The notes under the pieces are model-generated. The model was not told the origin of the DNA, made no database searches, and saw only the letters and a list, made by a program, of their open reading frames with translations. This document shows positions 8,895 through 19,090 of a stretch of 64,000 nt of DNA, in pieces. The stretch comes from Rhabdaerophilum sp. SD176 (GTDB lineage: Bacteria > Pseudomonadota > Alphaproteobacteria > Rhizobiales > Beijerinckiaceae). Location: positions 124,001 through 188,000 of the forward strand of contig NZ_JARJNS010000005.1 of the NCBI RefSeq assembly GCF_030143245.1. The letters run 5' to 3'. Numbering within the stretch: the stretch's first letter is position 1; each line of letters begins with the position of its first letter. A program made the translations under genes and the position numbers.

Positions 8895-11800
8895 ATGAGT
8901 GAGAATAACGGCACGGGCGACAAGACGCTCTCGGTATCGAAGACGCTTTCGCTGAAGCGTCCCGTGGAGCAGGGCGTCGTCAAGCAAAGCTTCTCCCATG
9001 GTCGGACGAAATCCGTCGTGGTCGAGACCGTCAAGCGTCGTCCCGGCGGCGGTTTCGAGCCGCGGGAAACCAAGCCTCCGGTTGTCGAGACCAAGAGTGC
9101 GCCTCCGCCCCCGCAACGCCCGGCCGTTGAGGCCAAGGCGAATGCGGTCCGGCTCGGACTCGGCTCGTCGCAGCAGCGCACGCTCACCGATGACGAACGC
9201 GATGCCCGCGCGCAGGTCCTCCAGGAGGCCCGCCGTCGCGAGGAAGAGGATCGTCGTCGCCAGGAAGAAGAGCGCCGTGAGCGCGAGGAGCGTGAACGCG
9301 CAGCGGCTGAAGCCCGTCGCCGCGAGGAAGAAGAGCGCCGCCGCGCCGACGAGGCCGCGAGCCAGGCAGCCGCTCCGAAGGTTGAGCCGGTAGCCGCTCC
9401 GGCGCCGGTTGTTTCGGCGCCCGCCCCTGCGCCGGTTGCACCGCAGGCCGCTGCTCCGGCGCCCCAGCCGGCGGTTGCTGCTCCGGCCGCCGCCCCGGAA
9501 ACCCGCCGCTACGAACCCCGCCCGACCCCTGGCATGCGCCAGGATTCCGGCATGCGCCAGGATTCCGGTATGCGCCAGGACCAGCCGCGCTCGGCGGCTC
9601 CTGCCCGTGATTTCGGCACCCGGCCGCCGCGCCTTGATGGCCCGCGTTTCGGTCGCCCGGCTGATGGTGGCGAGCGTCGCCCGCAGGATGGCGCGCCGCG
9701 TGAAGGCGGATTCCGCCGTGAGGGCGGCCCCCCGCGTGACGGCATCCGCCGTGATGGTCCCCGGCCGGAAGGCCAGCGTTTCGAGGGGGCCCGCCCGCAA
9801 GGCCAGCGCCCGGCCGGAACGGTCCGTCTTGGTTTTGCGCCCCGGCCTGGCCAGGCGCCGGCTCCGGGCTCGCGTCCGCCGGGTGGCCGTCCGCCGATCG
9901 GTGGCGCAGCCCCGATCGAGGAACTGGAGAACATGCGTCCCAAGCGCGAGGTCGGCAATGTGCCGCCCCGCGCGCCTCGGCCCGATGAGGACGAGGAAGG
10001 CCGCGTGCGTCGCGGCAGCGGCGTCAAGGTGCCCGCCCCGGCCAAGCCGGAGCGCACCAAGGGTGCCGCCGAGAAGTCGCGCGGTCGCCTGACGGTCACC
10101 TCCGTGACATCGGACGAGGACGAACGTCAGCGTTCGGTGGCCGCCTTCAAGCGCCGCGTGCAGCGCATGAAGGGCATGGCCAATAACGAGCCCAAGGAAA
10201 AGATCATCCGCGAGGTGGTCATTCCCGAGACCATCACCATCCAGGAACTGGCGAACCGCATGTCGGAACGCGCGGTGGATGTCATCCGTTTCCTGATGAA
10301 GCAGGGCCAGATGCACAAGATCACCGACGTGATCGACGCGGATACGGCCCAGCTCGTTGCCGAGGATCTCGGCCATACCGTGAAGCGCGTTGCCGAGGCG
10401 GATGTCGAGGAAGGCCTTTTCGATATTCCCGATGATGATTCCACCATGGTCTACCGCGCCCCGGTCGTCACGATCATGGGCCATGTCGACCACGGCAAGA
10501 CCTCGCTGCTCGACTCGATCCGCCAGACCAATGTGGTCTCCGGCGAAGCGGGCGGCATCACCCAGCATATCGGGGCCTATCAGGTCACCAGCCCGCTGGG
10601 CGGCAAGATCACCTTCATCGACACGCCGGGCCATGCGGCCTTCACCGCCATGCGCGCCCGTGGTGCCAAGGTGACGGATATCGTTATTCTGGTTGTCGCC
10701 GCCGATGATGGTGTGATGCCGCAGACGATCGAGGCCATCAACCACGCCAAGGCCGCCAAGGTGCCGATGATCGTGGCGATCAACAAGATCGACAAGCCGG
10801 AGGCGAAACCCGAGCGCGTCCGCACGGAACTGCTCCAGCATGACGTGCAGGTCGAGAGCATGGGTGGCGACACGCTGGAAATCGAGGTTTCCGCCAAGCA
10901 GAAGCTCAATCTCGACAAGCTGCTCGAGATCATCCAGCTGCAGGCCGAAGTGCTCGAACTCCGGGCAAACCCGGAACGGGCCGCCGAAGGTTCGGTCATC
11001 GAAGCGAGGCTCGACCGCGGTCGTGGCCCCGTCGCCACCGTGCTCGTCCAGCGCGGCACGCTGCGCACCGGCGATATCGTCGTGGCCGGCGCCCAGTGGG
11101 GCCGTGTCCGCGCCTTGATCAACGACAAGGGCGATAACGTGGCCGAGGCTGGCCCGTCCCTGCCGGTCGAGATCCTCGGCTTCCAGGGCGCCCCGGAAGC
11201 GGGTGACCGGGTGGCCGTGGTCGAGAGCGAGGCCCGCGCCCGCGAGATCACGAATTACCGCGAGCGCCAGAAACGCGACCAGGCGGCGGCCCGCGGGGCC
11301 GGCCAGTCGCGCAGCCTTGTCGACATGATGAAGCAGGCCAAGGATGCGGCGGGCCGCAAGGAATTCCCGCTGGTCATCAAGGGCGACGTTCAGGGCTCGG
11401 TCGAAGCCATCGCGGCCTCGGTCGAGAAGCTTGGCAATGACGAGGTCCGCGCCCGCGTGCTGCATACGGGCGTCGGCGGCATCACCGAATCCGACATCAC
11501 GCTCGCCAATGCCACCGGCGCGGTTGTGCTGGCCTTCAATGTGCGCGCGCACAAGGAAGCCCGGGAATCGGCCGAGCGTGCAGGCGTGGAAATCCGCTAC
11601 TACAACATCATCTATGACCTCGTGGATGACGTGAAGGCGGCGATGTCCGGCCTTCTGGCCCCGACCCTGCGCGAGACCATGCTCGGCAATGCCGAGATCA
11701 AGCAGGTCTTCAACATCACCAAGGTCGGCAATATCGCGGGCTGCATCGTCACCGACGGCAAGGTCGAGCGCGGTGCCAAGGTGCGCCTGATCCGCGACAG

Positions 11801-11969
11801 CGTGGTGGTTCACGAGGGCACGCTGAAGACACTGAAGCGCTTCAAGGACGAGGTGAAGGAAGTCCAGTCCGGCCAGGAATGCGGCATGGCCTTCGCCAAT
11901 TACGAGGACATGCGCGCGGGCGACATCATCGAATGCTTCCGCGTCGAGGAAATCCAGCGCTCGCTGTGA
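8895..11969 (+). CDS. infB: Translation initiation factor IF-2
   Basis: IF-2 is the GTPase that brings fMet-tRNA to the 30S subunit. The 1024-residue protein starts with a conserved rhizobial N-terminus ([18 protein letters not shown]). A long charged helix rich in Arg and Glu and an Ala/Pro/Gly/Arg-rich disordered region to about residue 430 follow, then the IF2_N helix region ([10 protein letters not shown]). The G domain shows GHVDHGKTS near residue 530, DTPGHAAF and NKID, and domains II-IV complete the protein. I chose the ATG at 8895 by family similarity. An in-frame ATG at 8844, coupled to the ylxR stop, would add 17 residues. Confidence 0.95.
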   Translation: MSENNGTGDKTLSVSKTLSLKRPVEQGVVKQSFSHGRTKSVVVETVKRRPGGGFEPRETKPPVVETKSAPPPPQRPAVEAKANAVRLGLGSSQQRTLTDDERDARAQVLQEARRREEEDRRRQEEERREREERERAAAEARRREEEERRRADEAASQAAAPKVEPVAAPAPVVSAPAPAPVAPQAAAPAPQPAVAAPAAAPETRRYEPRPTPGMRQDSGMRQDSGMRQDQPRSAAPARDFGTRPPRLDGPRFGRPADGGERRPQDGAPREGGFRREGGPPRDGIRRDGPRPEGQRFEGARPQGQRPAGTVRLGFAPRPGQAPAPGSRPPGGRPPIGGAAPIEELENMRPKREVGNVPPRAPRPDEDEEGRVRRGSGVKVPAPAKPERTKGAAEKSRGRLTVTSVTSDEDERQRSVAAFKRRVQRMKGMANNEPKEKIIREVVIPETITIQELANRMSERAVDVIRFLMKQGQMHKITDVIDADTAQLVAEDLGHTVKRVAEADVEEGLFDIPDDDSTMVYRAPVVTIMGHVDHGKTSLLDSIRQTNVVSGEAGGITQHIGAYQVTSPLGGKITFIDTPGHAAFTAMRARGAKVTDIVILVVAADDGVMPQTIEAINHAKAAKVPMIVAINKIDKPEAKPERVRTELLQHDVQVESMGGDTLEIEVSAKQKLNLDKLLEIIQLQAEVLELRANPERAAEGSVIEARLDRGRGPVATVLVQRGTLRTGDIVVAGAQWGRVRALINDKGDNVAEAGPSLPVEILGFQGAPEAGDRVAVVESEARAREITNYRERQKRDQAAARGAGQSRSLVDMMKQAKDAAGRKEFPLVIKGDVQGSVEAIAASVEKLGNDEVRARVLHTGVGGITESDITLANATGAVVLAFNVRAHKEARESAERAGVEIRYYNIIYDLVDDVKAAMSGLLAPTLRETMLGNAEIKQVFNITKVGNIAGCIVTDGKVERGAKVRLIRDSVVVHEGTLKTLKRFKDEVKEVQSGQECGMAFANYEDMRAGDIIECFRVEEIQRSL
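9531..9584 (+). repeat. Triplicated 18-bp coding repeat inside infB
   Basis: Three consecutive 18-bp units encode [12 protein letters not shown] and GMRQDQ in the disordered linker of IF-2. The first two units are identical and the third differs at a few bases. The unit keeps the reading frame. It looks like slippage-driven expansion in a tolerant linker. Confidence 0.85.
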
Positions 11970-11996
11970 CCTTTCAGGCCTCTTGCATCTATGGGA

Positions 11997-12024
11997 GGCC
12001 GGGCTGACCCGGCCTTTCTCTTTT
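11997..12024 (+). terminator. Intrinsic terminator-like hairpin between infB and rbfA
   Basis: GGCCGGG (11997-12003), a CTGA tetraloop and CCCGGCC (12008-12014) are followed by TTTCTCTTTT. This is a textbook intrinsic terminator, yet it lies inside the operon with the rbfA start only 10 bp downstream. It probably reduces, and does not abolish, downstream expression, or it stabilises the infB 3' end. Confidence 0.7.
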
Positions 12025-12034
12025 GGAGCGGAAC

Positions 12035-12475
12035 ATGGTTCGTCCCAATCCCAATCCCGGCCAGCCCTCGCAGCGCCAGCTCCGTGTCGGCGAGCAGGTC
12101 CGCCATGCCCTGGCGGAGGTGCTGGCGCGCGGCGATATTCATGATCCGGAACTCTCGGGCATGCTGATCTCGGTGCTGGAAGTCCGCATGTCGCCCGATC
12201 TCCGCCATGGCACTGTGCTGGTGATGCCTTTGGGCGGCAAGGCCGTCCTCGGCGAGACCGGCGAGGCCGAGGCGGTCGCTGCCCTCAACCGCAACGCAAA
12301 AGAGCTCCGCCTCGAAGTGTCCCGCCGCCTGCGCGAGCTGAAATTTTCACCCGAACTGCGATTCCGCGTCGATGACCGCTATGACGAAGCGGCCCGGATC
12401 GAGAAGATCTTCCACGATGACCGCGTCCGCCGCGACCTTGCCGCTGACGATGACAAGAAAACCGAAACGGAATGA
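12035..12475 (+). CDS. rbfA: 30S ribosome-binding factor RbfA
   Basis: RbfA binds immature 30S subunits during cold adaptation and 16S rRNA 5' processing. The 146-residue protein contains the KH-like fold sequence [17 protein letters not shown] and the C-terminal [24 protein letters not shown] typical of alphaproteobacteria (quoted in two adjoining parts of the family motif). The ATG at 12035 follows GGAGCGG at a suitable distance. The stop overlaps the truB start in an ATGA. Confidence 0.94.
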   Translation: MVRPNPNPGQPSQRQLRVGEQVRHALAEVLARGDIHDPELSGMLISVLEVRMSPDLRHGTVLVMPLGGKAVLGETGEAEAVAALNRNAKELRLEVSRRLRELKFSPELRFRVDDRYDEAARIEKIFHDDRVRRDLAADDDKKTETE

Positions 12476-13416
12476 CCGAAACCCTTTCCCCCCCGGGCCA
12501 GCGCCCGAAAAAACGCGATGTCCATGGCTGGCTGATCCTCGACAAGCCGGTCGGCATGACCTCGACCCATGCCGTCGCCATCGTGAAGCGCGTCTTCCGG
12601 GCCAAGAAAGCCGGCCATGCCGGCACGCTCGACCCGCTGGCCTCCGGCTGCCTGCCGATCGCCCTCGGCGAGGCGACGAAGACCGTCCCCTATGTGATGG
12701 ACGGCAAGAAAGCCTATCGCTTCACCGTGACCTGGGGCGTCGAGACGACGACCGATGATACGGAGGGCACGCCGGCGCGCACCTCAGACCTTCGCCCCTC
12801 TCAGGACGAAGTCGAGGCCATGCTGCCGCGCTTTACCGGTGCGATCCTTCAGGTGCCGCCGAAATTCTCGGCGATCAAGGTCGATGGCGAGCGCGCCTAT
12901 GACCTCGCCCGCGACGGCGAGGAGGTCGAACTCGAGGCGCGCGAGGTGTTGATCGACAGTCTCGCGATCGTCGCGCATGACGGCAACTCGACCACGCTCG
13001 AGGCCGAATGCGGCAAGGGCACCTATGTCCGGGCCATTGCCCGCGATCTTGGCCGCGCCCTCGGCTGTTTCGGCCATGTCACGGCGTTGCGCCGTACCCG
13101 CGTCGGCCCTTTCCTCGAGCAGGAATTCATCCCGGCCGAGGATCTGACCCGTACATTGCCCGACCCGGCCGAGCAGGAGGCCCATGTCGCGGCCCTGCTG
13201 TCACCGGTTGATCGCGGCCTTGCCGAACTGTCCGAGCTCCAGGTCTCCCGCCACGATGCCGCCCGCCTCAAGCGCGGCCAGAGCGTCATCCTGCGCGGGC
13301 GCGACGCCCCGACAGTCCTCGGCCATGTCGCCGTTGTGGCTGGCCATGAGCTGATCGCGATCGGTGAAATCGACAAGGGCGAGCTGCGTCCGCACCGCGT
13401 GTTCAACCTCGCCTGA
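12472..13416 (+). CDS. truB: tRNA pseudouridine-55 synthase TruB
   Basis: TruB makes pseudouridine 55 in the tRNA T-loop. The catalytic aspartate lies in [18 protein letters not shown] near residue 53. The family KxxGMTS motif (DKPVGMTST) and the [13 protein letters not shown] segment are present. A C-terminal PUA-like region of about 90 residues ends the 314-residue protein. It is translationally coupled to rbfA through ATGA. Confidence 0.95.
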   Translation: MTETLSPPGQRPKKRDVHGWLILDKPVGMTSTHAVAIVKRVFRAKKAGHAGTLDPLASGCLPIALGEATKTVPYVMDGKKAYRFTVTWGVETTTDDTEGTPARTSDLRPSQDEVEAMLPRFTGAILQVPPKFSAIKVDGERAYDLARDGEEVELEAREVLIDSLAIVAHDGNSTTLEAECGKGTYVRAIARDLGRALGCFGHVTALRRTRVGPFLEQEFIPAEDLTRTLPDPAEQEAHVAALLSPVDRGLAELSELQVSRHDAARLKRGQSVILRGRDAPTVLGHVAVVAGHELIAIGEIDKGELRPHRVFNLA

Positions 13417-13577
13417 CGATCTGGCCGGTCTTTTCGCTGGCTTTTCATGAATTTCCTGCTATGCACGCGGCCATGGCAGCGACAGCGTTCCTGCCACGAC
13501 GCTTTGTATGCGTCTGACCTGACCCTGCTGGACGACATCCCGGCCGGGCCGTTTCTCGAACCTCATGGAGGCATCCG

Positions 13578-13847
13578 ATGTCGATCACAGCCGAGCGCAA
13601 GTCTGCGCTGATTTCCGACTATGCGACCAAGGCGGGCGATACCGGCTCGCCGGAAGTGCAGGTGGCCATCCTGACGAGCCGTATCTCGACACTGACCGAG
13701 CACTTCAAGACGCACAAGAAGGACAACCATTCGCGCCGCGGGCTGCTCAAGCTCGTGTCGCAGCGTCGTTCGCTCCTTGATTATCTCAAGAAGAAGGACG
13801 AGGCCCGCTACAGGACGCTGATCGAGCGTCTCGGCATCCGCCGCTAA
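13578..13847 (+). CDS. rpsO: 30S ribosomal protein S15
   Basis: S15 is a primary 16S rRNA-binding protein of 89 residues, the universal length. The sequence [15 protein letters not shown] and the [16 protein letters not shown] helix are diagnostic. The 161-bp gap after truB may contain its own promoter, though I could not pick out convincing boxes. It is followed by pnp after a 264-bp leader. A stem of nine pairs at 13864-13886 lies just after the stop but lacks a T-run. Confidence 0.97.
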   Translation: MSITAERKSALISDYATKAGDTGSPEVQVAILTSRISTLTEHFKTHKKDNHSRRGLLKLVSQRRSLLDYLKKKDEARYRTLIERLGIRR

Positions 13848-14007
13848 GCGGGCAACCGAACGGGCAGGGGCGCAAGCCGCCTCTGCTCGCGTCGGACCGG
13901 CAGGGGCCGGCCCGGCGCGGGGAACAGGCGAAGGCCATGGCAGGATCGCCGGACGCTTCAGGCCCGAAGGCCAGGGAAGCGTCCCGCCGTCTTGCTCATG
14001 GATTCGG

Positions 14008-14035
14008 GTGGTTTCCCAACCTCTCTCGAAACCAC
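14008..14035 (+). promoter_or_regulatory. Stem-loop in the rpsO-pnp intergenic leader
   Basis: GTGGTTTC (14008-14015) and GAAACCAC (14028-14035) form a perfect 8-bp stem with a 12-nt loop, about 75 bp before the pnp start. In E. coli the rpsO-pnp leader carries an RNase III-cleaved stem through which PNPase controls its own mRNA. This stem is in the equivalent place. The similarity is positional only, so the function is inferred. Confidence 0.4.
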
Positions 14036-14111
14036 GCGCGTCGTGGCCTCAAGGCCGGACCGACGTGCATGACCGGCGCCGCTCGTCGCGTGCGCCTGAA
14101 CAGGACAGATC

Positions 14112-16274
14112 ATGTTTGATATCCAACGCAAGACCATCCAGTGGGGCGGCCGCACCCTGACGCTTGAGACGGGCCGCATTGCTCGCCAGGCCGATGGCGC
14201 CGTTCTCGCTACCTATGGCGAGACCACCGTTCTCGCCACCGTTGTTTCGGCGAAGGAGCCGAAGCCGGGCATCGACTTCTTCCCGCTCACCGTGAACTAT
14301 CAGGAAAAGGCCTTCGCGGCCGGCCGGATTCCCGGCGGCTATTTCAAGCGCGAAGGGCGCCCCTCGGAAAAGGAAACGCTGGTTTCCCGCCTGATCGACC
14401 GCCCGATCCGCCCGCTCTTCGTCGAAGGCTACCGCAACGAGACGCAGGTTGTTGTCACGGTGCTCAGCCACGATCTCGAGAATGATCCGGATGTGGTGGC
14501 CATGGTGGCCGCCTCGGCCGCGCTGACCCTCTCGGGTGTCCCCTTCATGGGCCCGGTCGGCGGCGCCCGCGTCGGCTATATCAACGGCGAATACGTTCTG
14601 AACCCCACGCTCGACCAGATGAAGGACACCGTCCTCGATCTCGTCGTGGCCGGCACGGGCGACGCCGTCCTGATGGTGGAGTCGGAAGCCCAGCAACTTT
14701 CGGAAGAAGTGATGCTCGGCGCCGTGATGTTCGGCCATGCCGGCTTCCAGCCGGTGATCGACGCGATCATCAGCCTCGCCGAGAAGGCCGCCAAGGAACC
14801 GCGCGACTACACCCCGACCGACCTCTCGCATATCGAGAAGGCCGTGCTCGAGGTCGCCGAGGCGGATCTCCGGGAAGCCTACAAGATCATCGACAAGCAG
14901 GGCCGCTACAAGGCGGTCGATGCCGCCAAGGCGAAGGTCTTTGCCGTGCTCGCGCCGGAAGGTGGCGAAGCGAAATTCGACAAGGAACAGCTCAAGACCG
15001 TGTTCAAGGAAGTCCAGGCCAAGATCGTGCGCTGGAACATCCTCGACACCAAGAGCCGCATTGACGGCCGCGGCCTGACGGATGTCCGGCAGATCGTCTC
15101 GGAAGTCGGCATGCTGCCGCGCACCCATGGCTCGGCGCTTTTCACCCGTGGCGAGACGCAGGCCCTCGTGGTCGCGACCCTCGGCACCGGCGATGACGAG
15201 CAGTTCATCGACGAGCTGGAAGGTACCCGCAAGGAGCGCTTCCTGCTCCATTACAACTTCCCGCCCTATTCGGTCGGTGAAACCGGTCGCATGGGCTCGC
15301 CCGGCCGCCGGGAAATCGGCCATGGCAAGCTCGCCTGGCGCGCGCTGCACCCGATGCTGCCCGCCCAGCACGAATTCCCCTACACGATGCGTATTGTCTC
15401 GGAGATCACCGAGTCGAACGGCTCCTCATCGATGGCGACCGTCTGCGGTTCGAGCCTCGCAATGATGGATGCCGGCGTGCCGCTGAAGGCGCCGGTGGCC
15501 GGTATCGCCATGGGCCTCATCCTCGAGGGCGAGCGTTTTGCTGTGCTCTCGGACATCCTGGGCGACGAGGACCATCTCGGCGACATGGACTTCAAAGTGG
15601 CCGGCACCGAGAATGGCATCACCGCGCTGCAGATGGACATCAAGATCGCCGGGATCACCGAGGAGATCATGAAGGTCGCGCTGTCGCAGGCCAAGGGCGG
15701 GCGTATGCACATCCTGGGCAAGATGGCCGAAGCCCTCACCCAGCCGCGTGGTCAGCTCGGCCAGTATGCGCCGCGCATCGAGACCATCAAGATCAACCCG
15801 GACAAGATCCGCGAAGTGATCGGCTCCGGCGGCAAGGTGATCCGCGAGATCACCGAGAAAACCGGCACGAAGATCGACATCCAGGATGACGGCACGATCA
15901 AGGTCGCCTCGTCGGAAGGCGAGAAGATCAAGGCCGCGATCAACTGGATCAAGTCGATCGCCTCGGATCCGGAAGTCGGCCAGATCTATGACGGCACCGT
16001 TGTGAAGACGACCGATTTCGGCGCCTTCGTGAACTTCTTCGGCGCACGCGACGGGCTGGTCCATATCTCCCAGCTCGCCCCGCGCAAGGTCGCCAAGACC
16101 ACCGATGTCGTCAAGGAAGGCGACAAGGTGAAGGTGAAGTTCCTCGGCTTTGACGAGCGCGGCAAGACCAAGCTCTCGATGAAGATCGTCGATCAGGAAA
16201 CCGGCGAGGATCTCGAAGCCAAGCAGAAGGCCGAGCGCGATGCCGCCCGTGCCGCCGAAGGCTCCGCCGAGTAA
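14112..16274 (+). CDS. pnp: Polyribonucleotide nucleotidyltransferase (PNPase)
   Basis: PNPase is the 3'-5' phosphorolytic exonuclease of the RNA degradosome. The 720-residue protein has two RNase PH domains (about 10-145 and 320-460) separated by a helical domain, then a KH domain ([20 protein letters not shown], about 570-590) and an S1 domain (about 620-690) starting near [15 protein letters not shown]. The phosphate-binding [17 protein letters not shown] region of the second core is intact. A strong terminator follows. Confidence 0.97.
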   Translation: MFDIQRKTIQWGGRTLTLETGRIARQADGAVLATYGETTVLATVVSAKEPKPGIDFFPLTVNYQEKAFAAGRIPGGYFKREGRPSEKETLVSRLIDRPIRPLFVEGYRNETQVVVTVLSHDLENDPDVVAMVAASAALTLSGVPFMGPVGGARVGYINGEYVLNPTLDQMKDTVLDLVVAGTGDAVLMVESEAQQLSEEVMLGAVMFGHAGFQPVIDAIISLAEKAAKEPRDYTPTDLSHIEKAVLEVAEADLREAYKIIDKQGRYKAVDAAKAKVFAVLAPEGGEAKFDKEQLKTVFKEVQAKIVRWNILDTKSRIDGRGLTDVRQIVSEVGMLPRTHGSALFTRGETQALVVATLGTGDDEQFIDELEGTRKERFLLHYNFPPYSVGETGRMGSPGRREIGHGKLAWRALHPMLPAQHEFPYTMRIVSEITESNGSSSMATVCGSSLAMMDAGVPLKAPVAGIAMGLILEGERFAVLSDILGDEDHLGDMDFKVAGTENGITALQMDIKIAGITEEIMKVALSQAKGGRMHILGKMAEALTQPRGQLGQYAPRIETIKINPDKIREVIGSGGKVIREITEKTGTKIDIQDDGTIKVASSEGEKIKAAINWIKSIASDPEVGQIYDGTVVKTTDFGAFVNFFGARDGLVHISQLAPRKVAKTTDVVKEGDKVKVKFLGFDERGKTKLSMKIVDQETGEDLEAKQKAERDAARAAEGSAE

Positions 16275-16300
16275 GCGCTCTCCCGGAGAGCCATGAATCA

Positions 16301-16334
16301 GGGCCGCGCCGCAAGCGCGGCCCTCTTTTTGTTT
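16301..16334 (+). terminator. Intrinsic terminator of pnp
   Basis: GGGCCGCGC (16301-16309), loop CGCAA and GCGCGGCCC (16315-16323) are followed by TCTTTTTGTTT. The 9-bp GC stem plus T-run is a strong rho-independent terminator. Its T-run touches the stop codon of the convergent small gene. Confidence 0.88.
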
Positions 16335-16524
16335 AGCGAGACAAACGCCGCATCGCTTCTTCGCGTGCGGTTGGATGCAGCTTCCCGGTTTTCACTTCCG
16401 AAATCCGACCTTGATTGAAGCCGAATTTTGCAGCGATGTCGTGCTGGAACATCCCGAGGTGAAGCATCTGCCAGATCTGAATGGCGTCATGGAAATCAGG
16501 CGAACGGCGAGTCTGGTGTGCCAT
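16333..16524 (-). CDS. Small solitary helix-turn-helix protein
   Basis: A 63-residue protein begins MAHQTRRSPDFHDAIQIWQM and contains a predicted HTH (about residues 28-52: FQHDIAAKFGFNQGRISEVK). The ATG at 16524 follows an ideal AAGGAGG on the minus strand, which argues that the gene is real despite its size. Base composition is about 48% GC against roughly 65% around it, suggesting acquisition by transfer. Similar short proteins with an IAAxFGVNxGRIS-type motif occur in Rhizobiales and their phages, often unlinked to any known system. I do not know its target. A small inverted repeat upstream may be its operator. Confidence 0.7.
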   Translation of the reverse strand: MAHQTRRSPDFHDAIQIWQMLHLGMFQHDIAAKFGFNQGRISEVKTGKLHPTAREEAMRRLSR

Positions 16525-16616
16525 TGGGCACCTCCTTCGAGAGAGCTCACCTAGCCACTTGACGCCGAGTCTGCAGGAGCGTTTACTCCTGTTGTCGATA
16601 GACACGACTTCCCCAG

Positions 16617-16631
16617 CTAGGTGCAACCTAG
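16617..16631. promoter_or_regulatory. Inverted repeat upstream of the small HTH gene
   Basis: CTAGGT and ACCTAG flank GCA. The repeat is about 93 bp upstream of the HTH gene start, and on the minus strand it contains TTGCAC, a possible -35 element. A further ACCTAG occurs nearer the gene at about 16547-16552. It could be an autoregulatory operator; this is inferred from position only. Confidence 0.3.
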
Positions 16632-16644
16632 GGGTAAACGACCC

Positions 16645-16677
16645 GGGCCGTTCCAATGTTGGCGCATTGGGCGGCCC
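16645..16677. other. Long GC-rich hairpin in the islet
   Basis: GGGCCG (16645-16650) pairs with CGGCCC (16672-16677) and CCAATG (16653-16658) with CATTGG (16665-16670), leaving small internal mismatches. Flanking AAACG and CGTTT could extend the stem. CTTTCGTTT follows on the plus strand, so it may be a degenerate terminator left from a former transcript. Confidence 0.4.
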
Positions 16678-16898
16678 CTTTCGTTTCCAAGTTAACGGGA
16701 AGTTACCTGTGCCGTTTCAAGGCCGTCAATATCTAGTTGGGTATCCACATGATGGTCGCAACATCTGGTGACTAACTTGTGAATCGTGGGGACAATTCTG
16801 CGATTCTTCGGAAGCTATTGAGAAACAAGAAGAATCCGCCTGTCTCTGCCCTGTGGATACGCTAGATCCCTTGAGTCAATCGGAATCTTTGCGCAACT

Positions 16899-17486
16899 CT
16901 AGGCTCTGCTTGTTCTCGGTAGACTTTCCATTGCTGCAAGGATTGTCGTCGAATCAGCCACGGTCGCGAACTCGTTGCGCAGGGTGGCGAGATGGAAGCG
17001 ATGGATCTCCGCCGCCGGCAGGATGGTGCCGTCGAGATCCTTCTGTTCGAAAGCGGCGCAGGCATCGGCGGCCACGATCATCCGCCAGCCGAGATTGTTC
17101 CCTGTCCGCACCGTCGTCGAGACGCACATATCGGTGGAGATGCCGAAGGCGAGGACGGCATCCGCGCCAAGCCGCTTCAGGCGCAGGTCAAGATCGGTGT
17201 TCAGGAAGGCCGAATTGACCGATTTCGTTACCAGCGCCTCACCCTCGGCCGGCGAGAAGCCGGGCCGGAGCGTGTTGCCGGGATCCCCGGGCCGGAAACA
17301 CGAGCCCGGCTCGGCGGAATCATGCCGGACATGGAGGATCGGCCAGCCTTTCGCGCGCCAGGCGGCAATGAGAGCGAGTCCCTGCCGCTCGAACGCGCTG
17401 CCCCCGAGGGGTGGCATGCGCGGGCTGAAGAAGCCTTCCTGGAAATCAATGGGGAGAAGAACAGTCCGGGGAGAGAGCGCCAGCAA
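16899..17486 (-). CDS. Isochorismatase-family cysteine hydrolase
   Basis: This 195-residue protein is a cysteine hydrolase of the isochorismatase/nicotinamidase fold. The catalytic triad is visible as Asp about 14 (LLPIDFQ), Lys about 88 (VTKSVNSAF) and Cys about 121 (GISTDMCVSTTVR). The family hydrolyses amide or enol-ether bonds, as in N-carbamoylsarcosine, biuret, ureidoacrylate and nicotinamide; the substrate cannot be read from sequence. It lies 15 bp downstream of pgi at the end of a run beginning with ureide genes. A ureide-type amide substrate is therefore conceivable but unproven. Confidence 0.8.
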   Translation of the reverse strand: MLALSPRTVLLPIDFQEGFFSPRMPPLGGSAFERQGLALIAAWRAKGWPILHVRHDSAEPGSCFRPGDPGNTLRPGFSPAEGEALVTKSVNSAFLNTDLDLRLKRLGADAVLAFGISTDMCVSTTVRTGNNLGWRMIVAADACAAFEQKDLDGTILPAAEIHRFHLATLRNEFATVADSTTILAAMESLPRTSRA

Positions 17487-17501
17487 TACGGCCTCCTGCT
17501 T

Positions 17502-19088
17502 CTAGTGATCCCCTCTGATCCTCGCTATCAGCCCCGCCGTCGAGCCGTCAAGCGACCCGAGGTTGCGGCCGCTGGCCAGCGGTTCTGCCAGTTGCGTGGC
17601 CAGTTCCTTGCCCAGCTCCACGCCCCATTGGTCGAAGGCATTGATCCCGTAGATCGTCGCCTCGACAAAGACCCGGTGCTCGTAAAGTGCGATCAGCCTC
17701 CCCAATGTGTAGGGATCGAGCTTGCGGTAGAGCAGGGTGACGGAGGGGCGGTCCCCGGGGAAGACGCGATGCGGGTTGCCCTTCGCCTCTGCGAGGCTGC
17801 GCCCGACCATCAGGGCCTGCGACTGGGCGAGGCAATTGGCCACCAGTAACTGGTGGTGATGGGCATAGGCTGGCTCGTGCCCCTCGGCGGCAAGCAGGAA
17901 CTCGACCGGGATGACATCCGTGCCCTGATGCAGCAATTGGAAGAAGGCGTGCTGGCCATTCGTTCCGGGCTCGCCCCAGACGATCGGGCCCGTGACGCCA
18001 TCCACCGCATGGCCATCCTTGCGGACGGATTTCCCGTTCGACTCCATGTCAAGCTGCTGCAGATAGGCCGGGAACCGGTGCAGCCGCTGGTCATAGGGAA
18101 TGATGGCGCGGCTGGCATGGCCCCAGATGCGGCGATGCCACACCCCGATCAGCCCCAGCAGGGCCGGCAGGTTGTGGCGCAGCGGCGCCGTTTCGAAATG
18201 CCGGTCCATCGCCTCGGCGCCGGCGAGGAAGGCGCTGAACCGCACCGGACCGATCGCGATCATCAATGGCAGCCCGATCGAGGACCAGATCGAGTAGCGT
18301 CCGCCGACCCAGTCCCAGAAGCCGAAGGCCCGCTCGGGCGGGATGCCGAAGGCAGCAACCTTGTCGAGCGCGGTCGAAACGGCCGCGAAATGCTGGCCGA
18401 TCGCCGCTTCGCCGAGGGCGGAGGCCATCCATTCCCGCGCCGAGCGGGCATTGGTCATGGTTTCGATCGTGGTGAAGGTTTTCGAGGCCACGATGACGAG
18501 CGTGCCCGCCGGCTCGAGCCCGCGCAACGTGTCGGCGAGATGGGCGCCGTCGACATTCGAGACAAAATGCACCCGCGGCCCATCATGATAGGGGCGCAGG
18601 GCCTCGACAGCCATGGCCGGGCCGAGATCGGAACCGCCGATCCCGATATTGACGATGTCGGTGAAAGGCGCGCCGGTCACGGTGGCGATTGTGCCATTCC
18701 GAACACCCTCCGCGAAACGGAAGCAGGCCTGCCGTGTGGCCAGCACCTCGGGCATCACATCCGAGCCGCCCGTCAGCCGCGTTCCCTCATGTTGCCGAAG
18801 GGCGATATGCAGGACGGCCCGGCCTTCTGTCGCGTTGATCGGCTCGCCGGCGAACATGGCCTGACGCGCCTGGGCGAGCCCGGCATGATGGGCGAGCGCG
18901 ACAAGGCTCGTCATCGCCGCCTCGTCGACCCGGCATTTCGAAAGGTCGAGCAGCATGTCCTCGAACTCGGCAGCAAAACGGACGAACCGTTCTGAATCCC
19001 GGGTGAAGAGGTCGGTTGTCCGGTCCTGCGCGAGGCGGGCCTTGTGGGCGTCGAGATCAGCCCAGCAGGCAGCAAGGGAATCGGTCAT
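17502..19088 (-). CDS. pgi: Glucose-6-phosphate isomerase
   Basis: Pgi interconverts glucose 6-phosphate and fructose 6-phosphate. The 528-residue protein has the SIS-domain phosphate-binding segments [11 protein letters not shown] and [15 protein letters not shown]. It has the signature [13 protein letters not shown], the catalytic [16 protein letters not shown] with Glu/His region, and the Lys of [11 protein letters not shown]. It starts 2 bp after the stop of the allantoinase fusion gene. The unusual linkage suggests it is transcribed as part of that operon, perhaps with internal promoters. Confidence 0.96.
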   Translation of the reverse strand: MTDSLAACWADLDAHKARLAQDRTTDLFTRDSERFVRFAAEFEDMLLDLSKCRVDEAAMTSLVALAHHAGLAQARQAMFAGEPINATEGRAVLHIALRQHEGTRLTGGSDVMPEVLATRQACFRFAEGVRNGTIATVTGAPFTDIVNIGIGGSDLGPAMAVEALRPYHDGPRVHFVSNVDGAHLADTLRGLEPAGTLVIVASKTFTTIETMTNARSAREWMASALGEAAIGQHFAAVSTALDKVAAFGIPPERAFGFWDWVGGRYSIWSSIGLPLMIAIGPVRFSAFLAGAEAMDRHFETAPLRHNLPALLGLIGVWHRRIWGHASRAIIPYDQRLHRFPAYLQQLDMESNGKSVRKDGHAVDGVTGPIVWGEPGTNGQHAFFQLLHQGTDVIPVEFLLAAEGHEPAYAHHHQLLVANCLAQSQALMVGRSLAEAKGNPHRVFPGDRPSVTLLYRKLDPYTLGRLIALYEHRVFVEATIYGINAFDQWGVELGKELATQLAEPLASGRNLGSLDGSTAGLIARIRGDH

Positions 19089-19090
19089 GG

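Larger units (their letters stand above)
16525..16898. other. AT-rich intergenic islet without a gene
   Basis: No credible coding sequence was found on either strand. GC content in the middle is about 47%, clearly below the surrounding genes. The stretch contains the upstream region of the small HTH gene, a short inverted repeat (16617-16631) and a long hairpin (16645-16677). It ends close to the stop of the cysteine hydrolase gene at 16899. It reads like the remains of a transferred element; no integrase, transposase or direct-repeat boundary was seen. Confidence 0.55.

Noticed and set aside
8742-11813. A 1023-residue minus-strand open frame opposite infB
   Set aside because: It is complementary to IF-2, which is unmistakable on the plus strand. 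The antisense product is low-complexity without family features.
16481-16771. A 96-residue plus-strand frame in the AT-rich islet
   Set aside because: No ribosome binding site is seen. It overlaps the start of the well-supported small HTH gene in antisense and crosses a long hairpin.
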